A DNA stretch of 64,000 nt from Deltaproteobacteria bacterium (GCA_029552245.1 JAKPDW010000071.1:62001-126000); one strand, 5' to 3'. Counted from the stretch's first letter, positions 1-8,192 are shown. Numbers and translations: made by a program. The notes: generated by a model from the letters alone, not told the origin.

Positions 1-8
1 ATAAGGCC

Positions 9-476
9 GTGAAACGGTTCATGGGAACGCTCTTGCTTTGGACGACGGCGCTGGTGGCGCTCTCCTCGCCGCTTTTCGGCCAGGAGGTGAGGCCCGGCAG
101 GTGGTGGAAGGACCCGCACATCGTGCGGGAGCTCCAACTCGGCAGGCACGAGCAGAAGGCCCTGGACGATCTCTACGAGCGGAACCGGGGCGTCCTCACC
201 GAGACGAGGGCCGATCTCGAGGAGGAGCGCGCCCGCCTCAAGCGGGCCATGAGCCAGGAGCCGTTCGACGAGCGCAGGGTCAAGGAGCACCTGAGGCGCG
301 TGGAGGAGAAGCAGCAGAAGCTCACCCAGGAACGGATGAGATACCTCATCGAGGTGAGGAAGATCCTCGGGCAGGGCCGGTTCAAGACCCTCGAGGACAT
401 GGCGTACGAGCGGCAGAACAGGCAGGCGCCCGGAAATGACCCCCCAGGCCGAACTAAGGGCCGGCGCCGCCGGTAG
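9..476 (+). CDS. Periplasmic Spy/CpxP-like (LTXXQ-type) protein
   Basis: A 155-residue secreted protein. Residues 1-24 form a signal peptide (KRF, a hydrophobic run, likely cleavage after SPLFG). The rest is almost entirely charged helix: a long Glu/Arg/Lys heptad-like stretch (about residues 55-130) with LTQERMRYL, the arrangement of the Spy/CpxP/ZraP superfamily of periplasmic chaperones and metal or envelope-stress sensors. The tail is very basic (GRRRR). The start taken is GTG; an in-frame ATG lies four codons later (position 21). The frame is open to the window edge, so an earlier start cannot be excluded. It ends 26 bases before the next gene. Family assignment is by helix pattern and size, so the function is inferred. 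Confidence 0.7.
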   Translation: MKRFMGTLLLWTTALVALSSPLFGQEVRPGRWWKDPHIVRELQLGRHEQKALDDLYERNRGVLTETRADLEEERARLKRAMSQEPFDERRVKEHLRRVEEKQQKLTQERMRYLIEVRKILGQGRFKTLEDMAYERQNRQAPGNDPPGRTKGRRRR

Positions 477-502
477 GGCCCGGTGCCCCACAGGTTGCAC
501 CC

Positions 503-1192
503 ATGAGGGTATGGGATGTCCACCCGGGGTACCTGAGCCGCCAGAGCCTCCTCGGGGAACACAGGGAGATCCACGCGATCTTTTCCGTGGTCATGAACAG
601 GAAGGCCGGGTACGCGCGGCACCCCGAGACGCTGCGCTGGAAGGATGCGCTCGGCTCCCTGGCCCACAGACACGGCTTCGTCGTGCAGGAAATGGTGTTG
701 AGGGGGTACGGCCACTTCAGCCCCGCACCCGATGCCGGGCAGACGCCCTGGCCCGAGACCTTCATCGACGAGCCCTTCACCCAGTTCTCCCTGCTCTCAG
801 CGAAGTATGGGGGCCTCCGTGCCGGCCGCATCCCCATCCCGAGGGACCCCTCGAGCCTGTGGGCCCAACACAAGTACTCGGTCATGGCGCGCGACCCCGG
901 GGCGTACCGTGCGATCGGCAAGGCCGTCGCGTCGGCTCGCGGCGAGGCGTTCTTCAGGGAGCTGGCGCGCACCCTCGCGGAAGTCCTCAGGACGAGGCCA
1001 AGGAAGGGGCCGCTCGGCGACGCCCTCCTCCACATGTGGGGATACGTCTCGGGCCTCGGCCCCGGCAGGCCGGAAGACGACCTCCCCGGGCTCGCCCGCG
1101 AGATCCAGGAGAGGGCGCTTCTCCACGGCGTGCGCTACCTCGTCGAGTCCACGGCGCTGAGCGACCTCGCCTATTGGGCCGCCATGCCGTGA
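503..1192 (+). CDS. Pyrimidine-dimer glycosylase-like (PF03013) plus DUF1722 protein
   Basis: A 229-residue soluble protein in two parts. The N-terminal 75 residues (RVWDVHPGYL, LLGEHREIH, YARHPETLRW) resemble the short PF03013 family, named after T4 endonuclease V and including uncharacterised bacterial proteins with this MRxWDxxPxYL opening. Residues about 110-190 (HKYSVMARDPGAYR, HMWGYVSG) resemble DUF1722, known from the C-terminus of YbgA and often found near photolyase genes. No photolyase lies nearby. A DNA-repair role is possible but unproven, because the glycosylase relation is distant. The ATG at 503 begins the conserved motif, although its ribosome binding site is weak. Confidence 0.6.
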   Translation: MRVWDVHPGYLSRQSLLGEHREIHAIFSVVMNRKAGYARHPETLRWKDALGSLAHRHGFVVQEMVLRGYGHFSPAPDAGQTPWPETFIDEPFTQFSLLSAKYGGLRAGRIPIPRDPSSLWAQHKYSVMARDPGAYRAIGKAVASARGEAFFRELARTLAEVLRTRPRKGPLGDALLHMWGYVSGLGPGRPEDDLPGLAREIQERALLHGVRYLVESTALSDLAYWAAMP

Positions 1193-1220
1193 GAGCGCCT
1201 CATGGCGCGCGGCCCGGGTG

Positions 1221-2501
1221 TCACGCCGTGGGCGGGCGCCCCGAGGACCTTCGCGCGTCGATGGTCTCGAGCAGCGCCTCGATCCTCACGAAGGCGGCCT
1301 CCTCGCTGTACTTGCGCTCGTCGGCGTGATCGACGTCTATCATGATGGCGGGCACGCCGAGGGTGTCCCTCACGTGGCGCATCTGGTCCATCTGCATGAC
1401 GGAGTAGACCTTGCAGCTGCGGTTGCTGGCGAAGATCACCCCGTCGATGCCGTTGCGCTCGATGGCCCTTTGCATCGCGCGGAGCCTGAGGTCGAGGCCC
1501 TGCGGGCAGACGGAGAAGTTCTGGAGCCTCGCGAGCCACGCGAGGGGGTCCGTCCCGTCGAAGGGGTATGCATCGATGGACCCTTCCAGCGAACCGATGC
1601 AGTAGGTGTAGCTGGCGGTGGTGATGTTGGCGCCCAGGCCGGCGAGCCTCGAGGACATCTTCCTGAGCTGGTGCCAGGGCGCTATGTTGTCCCACAGGAG
1701 CCGGTACCTCTCGCCGGGCACGGGGTAGACGCCGTCGGCCTCGAGCGACTCGGTCTCGTCCGCGAGCATCCTGTAGTGCTCCACGAGCCTTCTCGTCCCC
1801 CTCGAGGTGAGAATGGGCGCCATGTGCACGAAGGAGTCGAAGGCGGTGATGGGGGAAGGCCTGTGGGACGCGAGCCCTATGAAGCGCTTCCACTCCTTGA
1901 GGGCCTCCGCGGAGAGGCTTACCGCCTGGGCCGCCTTCTCCTCCCTGAAGCGCTGGCCGGAGAGCCTCTCGATGGTGCTGATCAGGTCTTTGAACTGGTC
2001 CCGTATGTAGGAGAAGTTGAGGCCGTTCTGTTCCTCGTAGCAGAAGGGGATGTCGAGCACGAAGTGCGGGGTGCCCCACATCCTGTGGTAGATGTCGAAC
2101 CACTTCACGAGGAGCGAGCAGTTGTTGTTGTTGCTCACGAGCAGGTGTGGCCTGGGCAGGCCGAAGGACGGCGAGTCCCTGCCCCCGTCGAGGACGGTGC
2201 CGATGTCTATGCGGGCGTACGAGCACAGGTCGGCCGAGTACCCCGCCTGCTCGGCCTTGGCGCACTGGAGGGCGCCCACGCCCTTGCCCGCGCTCATGGC
2301 CGCGTGGCTCTCGGGCACGGCGTAGACAACGTCGTCGAACCCTGCGAAGAGCTCGGCGGGCACCACGATGGCTATCCAGACGACGAAGGCGCCGTTGGAG
2401 GCCCTTTGGTGGAGGGTCATGTAGTCCTCGGCGATCATGGCGCTGAGCCTCTTGGCCGATTCGCTCTTCTTCGGTTTGCCTGCAAGCGGAGATTCCACCA
2501 T
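1221..2501 (-). CDS. 2-hydroxyacyl-CoA dehydratase family subunit (HgdB/BcrC-like)
   Basis: A 426-residue protein of the 2-hydroxyglutaryl-CoA dehydratase D-component / benzoyl-CoA reductase family, whose subunits bind [4Fe-4S] clusters and carry out radical-type dehydration or ring reduction. Family features include LCSYAR (about residue 98), SNNNNCS (about residue 128), SYTYCIGSLEGS, and a C-terminal NRSCKVYS followed by a DVDHADERKY segment, with cysteines at the expected cluster positions. Its ATG sits one base past the stop of the upstream gene at 2503, so the two are translationally coupled and probably form one heterodimer. No HgdC/BadF-type activating ATPase lies nearby. The substrate cannot be read from sequence. 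Confidence 0.85.
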   Translation of the reverse strand: MVESPLAGKPKKSESAKRLSAMIAEDYMTLHQRASNGAFVVWIAIVVPAELFAGFDDVVYAVPESHAAMSAGKGVGALQCAKAEQAGYSADLCSYARIDIGTVLDGGRDSPSFGLPRPHLLVSNNNNCSLLVKWFDIYHRMWGTPHFVLDIPFCYEEQNGLNFSYIRDQFKDLISTIERLSGQRFREEKAAQAVSLSAEALKEWKRFIGLASHRPSPITAFDSFVHMAPILTSRGTRRLVEHYRMLADETESLEADGVYPVPGERYRLLWDNIAPWHQLRKMSSRLAGLGANITTASYTYCIGSLEGSIDAYPFDGTDPLAWLARLQNFSVCPQGLDLRLRAMQRAIERNGIDGVIFASNRSCKVYSVMQMDQMRHVRDTLGVPAIMIDVDHADERKYSEEAAFVRIEALLETIDARRSSGRPPTA

Positions 2502-2502
2502 G

Positions 2503-3624
2503 TCAGCCTCCCGTAGACCCGTCTTGCAGCATCTCGGCGAAGGCCTCGATGCGGGTGACGTGTTGTGCCAGGTTTTCCCGGTCCTCGGGCGCGATCTCTA
2601 GGAAGAGCGTGCGGACGCCCTCTCTCTCCATGGCCGCGAGGAGCTGGGGGGCCTCGAAGTACTCGTACTCGCAGAACTTCTCGCCGAACAGGATGAACCC
2701 GCGCGCCCCGGAGGCCTTCGCGCGGGACACCAGGTGGCCCAGCCTGGCGTCGGCGGACGGCAGGAGGGTGCTGCATGGTGGGTGATGGAGGTAGAGTTCC
2801 GTGTAATACGAGTGCGGGTCCGGCCGGGGGCTGACCGATGCGAGGTGGGTGCGTGCCATGGTCGCGAAGTCATCCGCGACGGTCACGAGGTTCGACGAGT
2901 CCATGGCGTCGAGGAGCTCGAGGGGCGGGGCCTGGATGCCGCCCGCCATGACCCTGACCCCCCTTGCATCGCCGGGCAGTCCGCTGCACGACCCCACCAC
3001 CTCCTCGAGCCCGGCGATGTGCTCCGCCACTTCCACGTGGTTGCCGAGCTCGATGATGCGCGCGGCACGGGCGGAGGGTATCCCGCCCCGGGCGCGAAGA
3101 TCCATGACCCCCCTGCACAGCGAGCGCCTCCGCTCGTACAGGGTCGCACTCGCCATGAAGGCATCCCCGGAGAACGATCTTCCCGTGAACTCCTCGAGCG
3201 CCTTCACGAGGCCGCGCAGGCGTTCCTCGAGGTATCGGGCGGCATGCGCCCTGTCCAGGGGGATGGCCGGAAGATGCAGCCGGAACATGGGGATGTGTCC
3301 GCCTCTCGAGTCGAGGGCGCGCGAGAGGATCTCCGGGAGGTTCCTCAGCGTGTCGCATGCGTTGTACATGAAGAGTGCGTCGAACAGGGCGGTGCCGTGC
3401 TCGATGACGAACCCCGTGAGCGCCCTGGCCACGCTGCACGCATAGCCCTGCACGTGGGCGTCGCTCGCCGGGTAGTACCCGCGGCCGTCCCCCAGCCCCC
3501 AGAGCACCACCGGCGTAAGGCCGAACGAGTGGAAGAGCTCGAGCGGCCCGTAGAGGGGGAAGCACCCCACGAGCCTCGACCCTTCAGCCCGATACCGTTT
3601 GAGCGTCTCGAGGATGTCTCCCAC
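2503..3624 (-). CDS. 2-hydroxyacyl-CoA dehydratase family subunit, partner of the 1221-2501 gene
   Basis: A 373-residue second subunit of the same family: an N-terminal VGCFPLYGPLELFHSFG segment, FMYNACDTLRN in the middle, and the C-terminal GFILFGEKFCEYEYFEAPQL segment that in homologues carries a cluster-ligating cysteine. It is the upstream gene of a two-gene operon. The start is GTG (3624-3622) with AGGGAC just upstream. This start region is duplicated: the 28 bases containing the GTG recur 61 bases upstream with two mismatches (see the repeat at 3622-3710). Together the pair likely makes a heterodimeric acyl-CoA-modifying enzyme; the activator must be encoded elsewhere. Confidence 0.82.
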   Translation of the reverse strand: MGDILETLKRYRAEGSRLVGCFPLYGPLELFHSFGLTPVVLWGLGDGRGYYPASDAHVQGYACSVARALTGFVIEHGTALFDALFMYNACDTLRNLPEILSRALDSRGGHIPMFRLHLPAIPLDRAHAARYLEERLRGLVKALEEFTGRSFSGDAFMASATLYERRRSLCRGVMDLRARGGIPSARAARIIELGNHVEVAEHIAGLEEVVGSCSGLPGDARGVRVMAGGIQAPPLELLDAMDSSNLVTVADDFATMARTHLASVSPRPDPHSYYTELYLHHPPCSTLLPSADARLGHLVSRAKASGARGFILFGEKFCEYEYFEAPQLLAAMEREGVRTLFLEIAPEDRENLAQHVTRIEAFAEMLQDGSTGG

Positions 3625-3710
3625 GTGTCCCTACCCGCGATGAAATCATGGTTGATCACGTCGAATGTGATCGTTGCCTTGTCACGTGTCCCTGCCCGCG
3701 AGGAAATCAT
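3622..3710. repeat. Two 28-base direct repeats 61 bases apart
   Basis: CACGTGTCCCTACCCGCGAT... (3622-3649) and its copy at 3683-3710 agree at 26 of 28 bases, separated by 33 bases of unrelated DNA. The first copy holds the GTG start and the ribosome binding site of the dehydratase gene on the minus strand. The second copy carries the same arrangement but is not in frame (offset 61). This is the best-preserved example of the 61-base repeat spacing seen in several spacers of this window. Confidence 0.85.
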
Positions 3711-4083
3711 ACCAGGTGTGGTTCTGTAAGACAATATGTCGAGGATGGCGCCGCTCCCCGGGCTGGCGCACGGCGCTTTCAGCCGTGGCGCCGCGTGTGG
3801 CGGCCCTCTCGCGATCGTCCGCGGGCCTGTCTTGCCCCCGAGAGGCGCGTCGCGGTTCGGCCCGAGCGGCCTCGTGCCCTGGCCTCTCTCCGTTTTCGCC
3901 CGCCCGGTAGGCGTCGGCGCGCCATGGGGCATGGTCGGCAACAGCCCGGGCGGCCTGTCCCCTCGAGCGGTCGGGTTTCACTTGCCGTTTGACACGGGCG
4001 CCTGAAAAGATGGATACACTCATCAGGCACCCCCCGGGTCCCCGGAGACGGGACGCCTGTGGGAGGGCACGAAAGAGACGGGG
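3711..4083. other. Intergenic spacer between divergent operons
   Basis: About 370 bases with no gene that I can support. GC-rich with short self-complementary stretches (for example around 3742-3800, built on GGCGCCGC). It must hold the leader of the dehydratase operon on one side and the promoter of the nifS operon on the other. Confidence 0.5.
3989..4020 (+). promoter_or_regulatory. Candidate promoter of the nifS-nifU-cysE operon
   Basis: A perfect -35 hexamer TTGACA (3989-3994) is followed by GATACA (4013-4018, spacer 18) or TACACT (4015-4020, spacer 20) as possible -10 elements. It lies about 70 bases before the nifS start in an otherwise GC-rich spacer. The -10 match is weak. Confidence 0.4.
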
Positions 4084-4089
4084 TTGCGC

Positions 4090-5277
4090 ATGGAAACGAG
4101 AAGGGTGTACTTCGACAACAACGCCACGACGCCTCTGCACCCCGAGGTGAAGCGGGTGATGGCCGATGCCATGGAGACGTTCGGGAACCCCTCGAGCCTC
4201 CATGCGTACGGCAGAGAGGCGAGGGCGCTCGTGGAGGAGGCCCGGAAGAAGGTCGCCGCGTTCATCGGCGCCGAGCCCGAGGAGATCATGTTCGTGGGCA
4301 GCGGCTCCGAGGGCAACAACACGGTGCTCTCCATCGTCACGTGCCAGGGGCGCCCGTGCTCCATCGGCTCGTTCGGGCCGCGCAACCTCGTGACGACGAA
4401 GATCGAACACCCCTGCATCCTCGAGGCCTCGAAGTGCCTTGCCGAGCGGGGGTTCGGCGTCACGTTCGTGGATGTGGACTCCGACGGGAAGGTCGACCTC
4501 GACCGGCTCGAGGATGCGATCAACGACAGGACGGCCCTGGTCTCGGTGATGATGGCGAACAACGAGATCGGGACGGTCCAGGACATCAAGACCATAGCCC
4601 GCATCTGCCACGACAAGGGCGCCCTCTTCCACACGGACGCAGTCCAGGCGGTGGGCAAGGTGAGGCTGGATGTCAAGGAGCTGGACGTGGACTTCCTCAC
4701 CCTCTCGGGACACAAGATATACGCCCCCAAGGGGATAGGCGCGGTATACGTGAGGAAGGGGGCGCCGTTCTGCCCCTTCATCCGGGGGGGGCACCAGGAG
4801 AGGGGGCGGAGGGCCGGGACCGAGAACACCATCGGGATCGCGGCGCTCGGCAAGGCGGTCGAGCTCAGGGACCTGGAGATGGACGCGGAAGGCGAACGCC
4901 TGCGCGCGATGAAGGAACGGCTGAAGGAAGGCATCGCCGCCGCGATCCCAGACGTGCACTTCGTGGGACACCCCACCGACTGCCTGGCCGGGACCCTGAA
5001 CGTCTCCTTCGAGGGTGCGGAGGGGGAGGCCATCCTCCTGTACCTCGACCTCGCGGGCATCGCGGTGTCGACGGGGTCGGCCTGCGCCTCCGGGTCGCTC
5101 GACCCCTCGCACGTGATCCTCGCCACGGGGCTGAGCCCGGAGTGCGCGCACGGGTCCATACGGATCAGCATGGGGAGGGAGAACACCATGGAGGACGTCG
5201 ACTACTTCCTCGACGTCCTGCCGGGTGTCATTTCCCGCATCAGGAAGATGTCGAGCGCCTACGCGGGGAGGAAGTGA
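4090..5277 (+). CDS. nifS: Cysteine desulfurase, NifS/IscS type
   Basis: A 395-residue PLP enzyme that takes sulfur from L-cysteine and passes it as persulfide to an Fe-S scaffold. It has the family opening VYFDNNATTPLHP, the PLP-lysine motif SGHKIYAPKG (Lys209) and the mobile-loop cysteine in STGSACASGS (Cys332). The following LDPSHV and GSIRISMG segments are typical of the NifS group. The ATG at 4090 has GGGG six bases upstream; an in-frame TTG at 4084 is an alternative. Its TGA overlaps the nifU ATG (TGATG at 5275-5279), so the pair is coupled. With nifU and cysE it forms a cysteine-to-Fe-S operon. Confidence 0.95.
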   Translation: METRRVYFDNNATTPLHPEVKRVMADAMETFGNPSSLHAYGREARALVEEARKKVAAFIGAEPEEIMFVGSGSEGNNTVLSIVTCQGRPCSIGSFGPRNLVTTKIEHPCILEASKCLAERGFGVTFVDVDSDGKVDLDRLEDAINDRTALVSVMMANNEIGTVQDIKTIARICHDKGALFHTDAVQAVGKVRLDVKELDVDFLTLSGHKIYAPKGIGAVYVRKGAPFCPFIRGGHQERGRRAGTENTIGIAALGKAVELRDLEMDAEGERLRAMKERLKEGIAAAIPDVHFVGHPTDCLAGTLNVSFEGAEGEAILLYLDLAGIAVSTGSACASGSLDPSHVILATGLSPECAHGSIRISMGRENTMEDVDYFLDVLPGVISRIRKMSSAYAGRK

Positions 5278-5900
5278 TGGATAAGGTAGGGTGGGTTTAC
5301 TCCGACAAGGTCCTCGATCACTTCATGCACCCGAGGAACATCCTCGAGGACGAACAGGCGTTTCAGGCCGACGGCGTGGGGGTGACCGGAAACGTCAAGT
5401 GCGGCGACCAGATGATCGTGGCGATCAAGGTGGACGCCGAGCGTGGCGTCATCACGGACTGCAAGTGGAAGACCTTCGGGTGCGCGAGCGCCATCGCGAG
5501 CACCTCGATCATGTCGGAGATGGTCAAGGGTATGAGGCTCGAGGATGCGTTCAGGCTGTCGCCCAGGGACATCAACAAGGAGCTGGGCGGTCTGCCAGAG
5601 CACAAGATCCACTGCAGCGTCCTGGGAGACAAGGCGCTGCGCGCGGCCATCAACGACTACTACGAGAAGACCGGCCAGGCCGAGAAGATCCAGAGGGAGG
5701 AGGCGCGCGTGGTCTGCTCGTGCATGAACGTGACCGACCACGAGATCGAGGAGGCGGTGCTGGAAGGCGCGAGGTCGCTCTACGAGGTCCAGGAGAAGAC
5801 GAAGGTGGCGACCGTGTGCGGGGAGTGCACCGAGGAGGTGGAGAGGCTCATCGAGTTCTACACCAACAAGCACTTCTGCGCCACCGAGGGGCGGACGTGA
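5277..5900 (+). CDS. nifU: Fe-S scaffold: IscU-type domain fused to BFD-like [2Fe-2S] domain (NifU-like)
   Basis: A 207-residue scaffold protein. Residues 1-125 form an IscU/NifU-N domain with Cys42 (VKCGDQ, with the conserved Asp44), Cys69 (FGCAS) and Cys113 (HCSVLG), the three assembly-site cysteines. Residues about 148-195 form a Fer2_BFD domain with CSC and, 32 residues later, CGEC. Canonical NifU has a third, Nfu-type C-terminal domain; it is absent here, so this is the short two-domain form. The ATG overlaps the nifS stop. It receives sulfur from NifS and builds clusters for transfer to apo-proteins. Confidence 0.93.
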   Translation: MDKVGWVYSDKVLDHFMHPRNILEDEQAFQADGVGVTGNVKCGDQMIVAIKVDAERGVITDCKWKTFGCASAIASTSIMSEMVKGMRLEDAFRLSPRDINKELGGLPEHKIHCSVLGDKALRAAINDYYEKTGQAEKIQREEARVVCSCMNVTDHEIEEAVLEGARSLYEVQEKTKVATVCGECTEEVERLIEFYTNKHFCATEGRT

Positions 5901-5932
5901 ACTCACCCATGGGACGGAAGGAAGGCGAGGCC

Positions 5933-6886
5933 ATGGAGACGAACCCCGGGGTCGTGAGCGAAGACGCGGACGTGATACGGAAGGTCGTCGAGGAGCTCTG
6001 CAGGCCGGAGTCCTACAGCGAGGTCTACCACAGGCCGACGCTCGAGGGCGTGATGCCCTCCCTGGAGGTCCTCTCCGAGGTGGTGGAACGCCTCCGCATG
6101 GTGCTGTTCCCCGCCTACTTCAGCGACCCGGAGATGACCCCGGCGACCATGCCCTACATCGTGGGCAGCCACCTGGAGAGGGTGGAACGCCTGCTCGCGG
6201 AGCAGATCAAGCGGGGTTTCGGCTTCTTCTGCGAGCAGACGGACAGGGCTTCCTGCATCGAGTGCGACGAGCGCTCGAGGGTTCTCGCGCGGAGGTTCAT
6301 CGTGAAGGTGCCGGAGATCAGGAGGCTGCTCGCCACCGACGTCATGGCCGCCTTCGAGGGGGACCCTGCGGCCAAGAGCACGAGCGAGACGATCTTCTGC
6401 TATCCGAGCATCAAGGCCATGACCAACTACCGCATCGCCCACGAGCTGCATCTTTTGGGCGTGGAGATCATCCCCCGCATCATCACCGAGATGGCCCACT
6501 CTGCCACGGGGATCGACATCCACCCGGGCGCTTCCATCGGGGAACGGTTCTTCATCGACCACGGGACCGGCACGGTCATAGGCGAGACCTGCATCATCGG
6601 CTCCAACGTCAGGCTCTACCAGGGCGTTACGCTCGGCGCGAAGAGCTTCCCCAAGGACGAGGCCGGCAGGCTCGTGAAGGGCATCCCCCGTCATCCCATC
6701 GTGGAGGATGACGTGATCATCTACTCGGGGACCACCATCCTCGGGAGGGTCACGATAGGAAGGGGCTCGGTGATCGGCGGCAACGTGTGGCTGGATCACG
6801 ACGTGGCGCCCTACAGCACGGTCATCCAGGCGGACGGCGCATCCACGGTGGTGGTCCCGTCCGGCAAGGGGGCTTCGATCCCCTAG
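5933..6886 (+). CDS. cysE: Serine O-acetyltransferase (EpsC/SATase type)
   Basis: A 317-residue enzyme that acetylates L-serine with acetyl-CoA to O-acetylserine, the precursor of cysteine. The C-terminal half is a left-handed parallel beta-helix of hexapeptide repeats (DIHPGASIG, FIDHGTGTVIGE, GVTLGAKSF, IVEDDVIIYSGTTILG) that starts near residue 190. The long N-terminal helical region has HELHLLGVEIIPR and MAHSATGIDIHPG, the catalytic His region of the family. The ATG at 5933 is preceded by GGAAGGCGAGG; earlier in-frame codons run into nifU. Its place behind nifS-nifU suggests that cysteine supply is tied to Fe-S assembly. Cysteine synthase is not in the window. Confidence 0.92.
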   Translation: METNPGVVSEDADVIRKVVEELCRPESYSEVYHRPTLEGVMPSLEVLSEVVERLRMVLFPAYFSDPEMTPATMPYIVGSHLERVERLLAEQIKRGFGFFCEQTDRASCIECDERSRVLARRFIVKVPEIRRLLATDVMAAFEGDPAAKSTSETIFCYPSIKAMTNYRIAHELHLLGVEIIPRIITEMAHSATGIDIHPGASIGERFFIDHGTGTVIGETCIIGSNVRLYQGVTLGAKSFPKDEAGRLVKGIPRHPIVEDDVIIYSGTTILGRVTIGRGSVIGGNVWLDHDVAPYSTVIQADGASTVVVPSGKGASIP

Positions 6887-7202
6887 GCACCCGGCAAGAC
6901 GGCCGCCCGCTCTTGACCTGCGGGGATGTTCCCCTCGAGCGCCGCAAGGGGGCGTGCAAAAGACGGCGTCGTCGTCCGCCGAGGACAGAGCTCGTCGGCG
7001 TCCGGTGATGAGCACTCAGGCCCGCGGGCCCTGGGGAAGGCCGGGGACCCCGCCTCTCTTGAGGAGAACCCCTCCACCAGGATCCCGAGCCTCGGTGAAG
7101 ATCCGGATCTTCGCTTCTCTCGAGGGGAGCTTCTCCCTGAGGCCCGCGGGCCCCGGGGAAGACCCCCCCTTCAAGGAAGTGCCCAAGGGCGTTCGGTGCG
7201 CA
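6887..7202. repeat. Spacer with tandem degenerate 61-base units (7018, 7079, 7140)
   Basis: After cysE, about 130 bases show nothing clear. From 7018 the DNA falls into units of exactly 61 bases. Units 1 and 2 (7018-7078, 7079-7139) match at about 38 of 61 positions with no gap, and most differences are transitions. Units 1 and 3 share 22 of their first 24 bases (AGGCCCGCGGGCCC...GGGGAAG), then diverge. The unit opens with the palindrome GGCCCGCGGGCC, and a second inverted stretch (CTCTCTTGAGGAG / CTCTCGAGGGGAG) sits mid-unit. No coding frame is conserved across the units. Confidence 0.75.
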
Positions 7203-7421
7203 TCACTTCACTGACCATGTCTTGACGAGGACACCCACGATCCACCAGGCGGGTATGAGGGCGATCACGATCACGAGCGCACCCGTGTCCACCTCGATGC
7301 CGAGCAGGGAGAACGGCCGGGCAAGCGACATCCTCTCGAGCACACCGTGCACGAGGTAGGCGGCCAGGCACAGGAAGGCCCCCGTCACGAGGATGCAGGC
7401 TGTCTTCATGGCCCTTCTCAT
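7203..7421 (-). CDS. Small two-helix membrane protein, unknown
   Basis: A 72-residue protein made of two hydrophobic segments (about residues 6-28, CILVTGAFLCLAAYLVHGVL, and about 47-67, ALVIVIALIPAWWIVGVLV) joined by a short polar loop. I do not recognise a family. The start may be the ATG at 7421 or the one at 7409, which has GAAGGG just upstream. It stands alone on the minus strand between two repeat- and hairpin-rich spacers. Reality as a gene is supported by the clean membrane topology, not by homology. Confidence 0.55.
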   Translation of the reverse strand: MRRAMKTACILVTGAFLCLAAYLVHGVLERMSLARPFSLLGIEVDTGALVIVIALIPAWWIVGVLVKTWSVK

Positions 7422-7717
7422 GCGGTCTCACCCCCCGATGACGCTCGCGGCGCCGCTCGCCCGGCCGTCGCCGGCCGTCCCTCCCGTGTCAAGGCGTTCC
7501 TCGGTCCCACCGGGCGGGAAGGACGACAACGCCTGGAGCCCCGTCTCCTGTGCATCGCCCGGCGCTGGAGCGAGGCTCGTTCCCGGTGCCGTCCGCATCC
7601 GTTGGGATATCGAGGGGCATTATCGTCCCATCGCCCTCCTCGTGCAAGGGTCGTGTAGACATTTCATCCCCCACCCCCGTCATAACCGGTGACCAAGCAA
7701 ACACAGGGGAGGATGAC
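7422..7717. other. Intergenic spacer
   Basis: About 296 bases upstream of both the small membrane protein and the secreted protein at 7718. It contains a short tandem GGCCGTC motif near 7463-7485. A ribosome binding site (GGGGAGGATGAC) ends at the 7718 start. No gene or clear promoter was recognised. Confidence 0.45.
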
Positions 7718-8179
7718 ATGACCGCAAGAATGACGACAATCACCGTTATCGCCGCACTCACGCTCGCGATGCTGCCGGGCCAGGCCGGGGCCGAGACCAG
7801 GGTGTACGTGAACCTCGGCCTGCCTGCACTGTGCGTGGACGTGTGCGGCGGGGGGTATGCCTGCGACGGCTGCGTGTGGGTGGCGGGCTACTGGAGGGGA
7901 TGCGGCCCTTCGTGCGTCTGGGTGCCCGGGCACTTCGAGCCGGTGGTCACGCACCGGGTGATCTCCAGGCCGAGGGTGAACATCCACGAGCACAACACCT
8001 ACATTTACCACTACGGCCCGAGGCACGGGCGGTACCACGATGATGGGTGGAAGAAAGACGGCTTCAAGAGACCCCCTGCGCCCGGATATCCGCGCAGCCA
8101 GGGCTATGACCGCGGTGGGCAGCGGCCTTATGGGCAGGGCGTCTGGAAGTCGACGGCCGCTTCCAACCGCATGTGGTGA
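7718..8179 (+). CDS. Secreted protein with YXWXPGHW-like motifs
   Basis: A 153-residue exported protein. Residues 1-26 form a signal peptide ending QAGA. The mature part has a Cys-rich segment (CVDVCGGGYACDGC) and two tandem copies of a W-V-x-G-x-[YF] motif (CVWVAGYWRG, CVWVPGHFEP), like the YXWXGXW/YXWXPGHW repeat proteins of proteobacterial envelopes. The C-terminal half is low complexity, rich in His, Tyr, Arg and Gly (HEHNTYIYHYGPRHGRYH), then Pro/Gly. GGGGAGG sits eight bases before the ATG. Function is unknown; the His-rich tail could bind metal, which is speculation. Confidence 0.72.
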   Translation: MTARMTTITVIAALTLAMLPGQAGAETRVYVNLGLPALCVDVCGGGYACDGCVWVAGYWRGCGPSCVWVPGHFEPVVTHRVISRPRVNIHEHNTYIYHYGPRHGRYHDDGWKKDGFKRPPAPGYPRSQGYDRGGQRPYGQGVWKSTAASNRMW

Positions 8180-8192
8180 AGGCCGAGACGGG

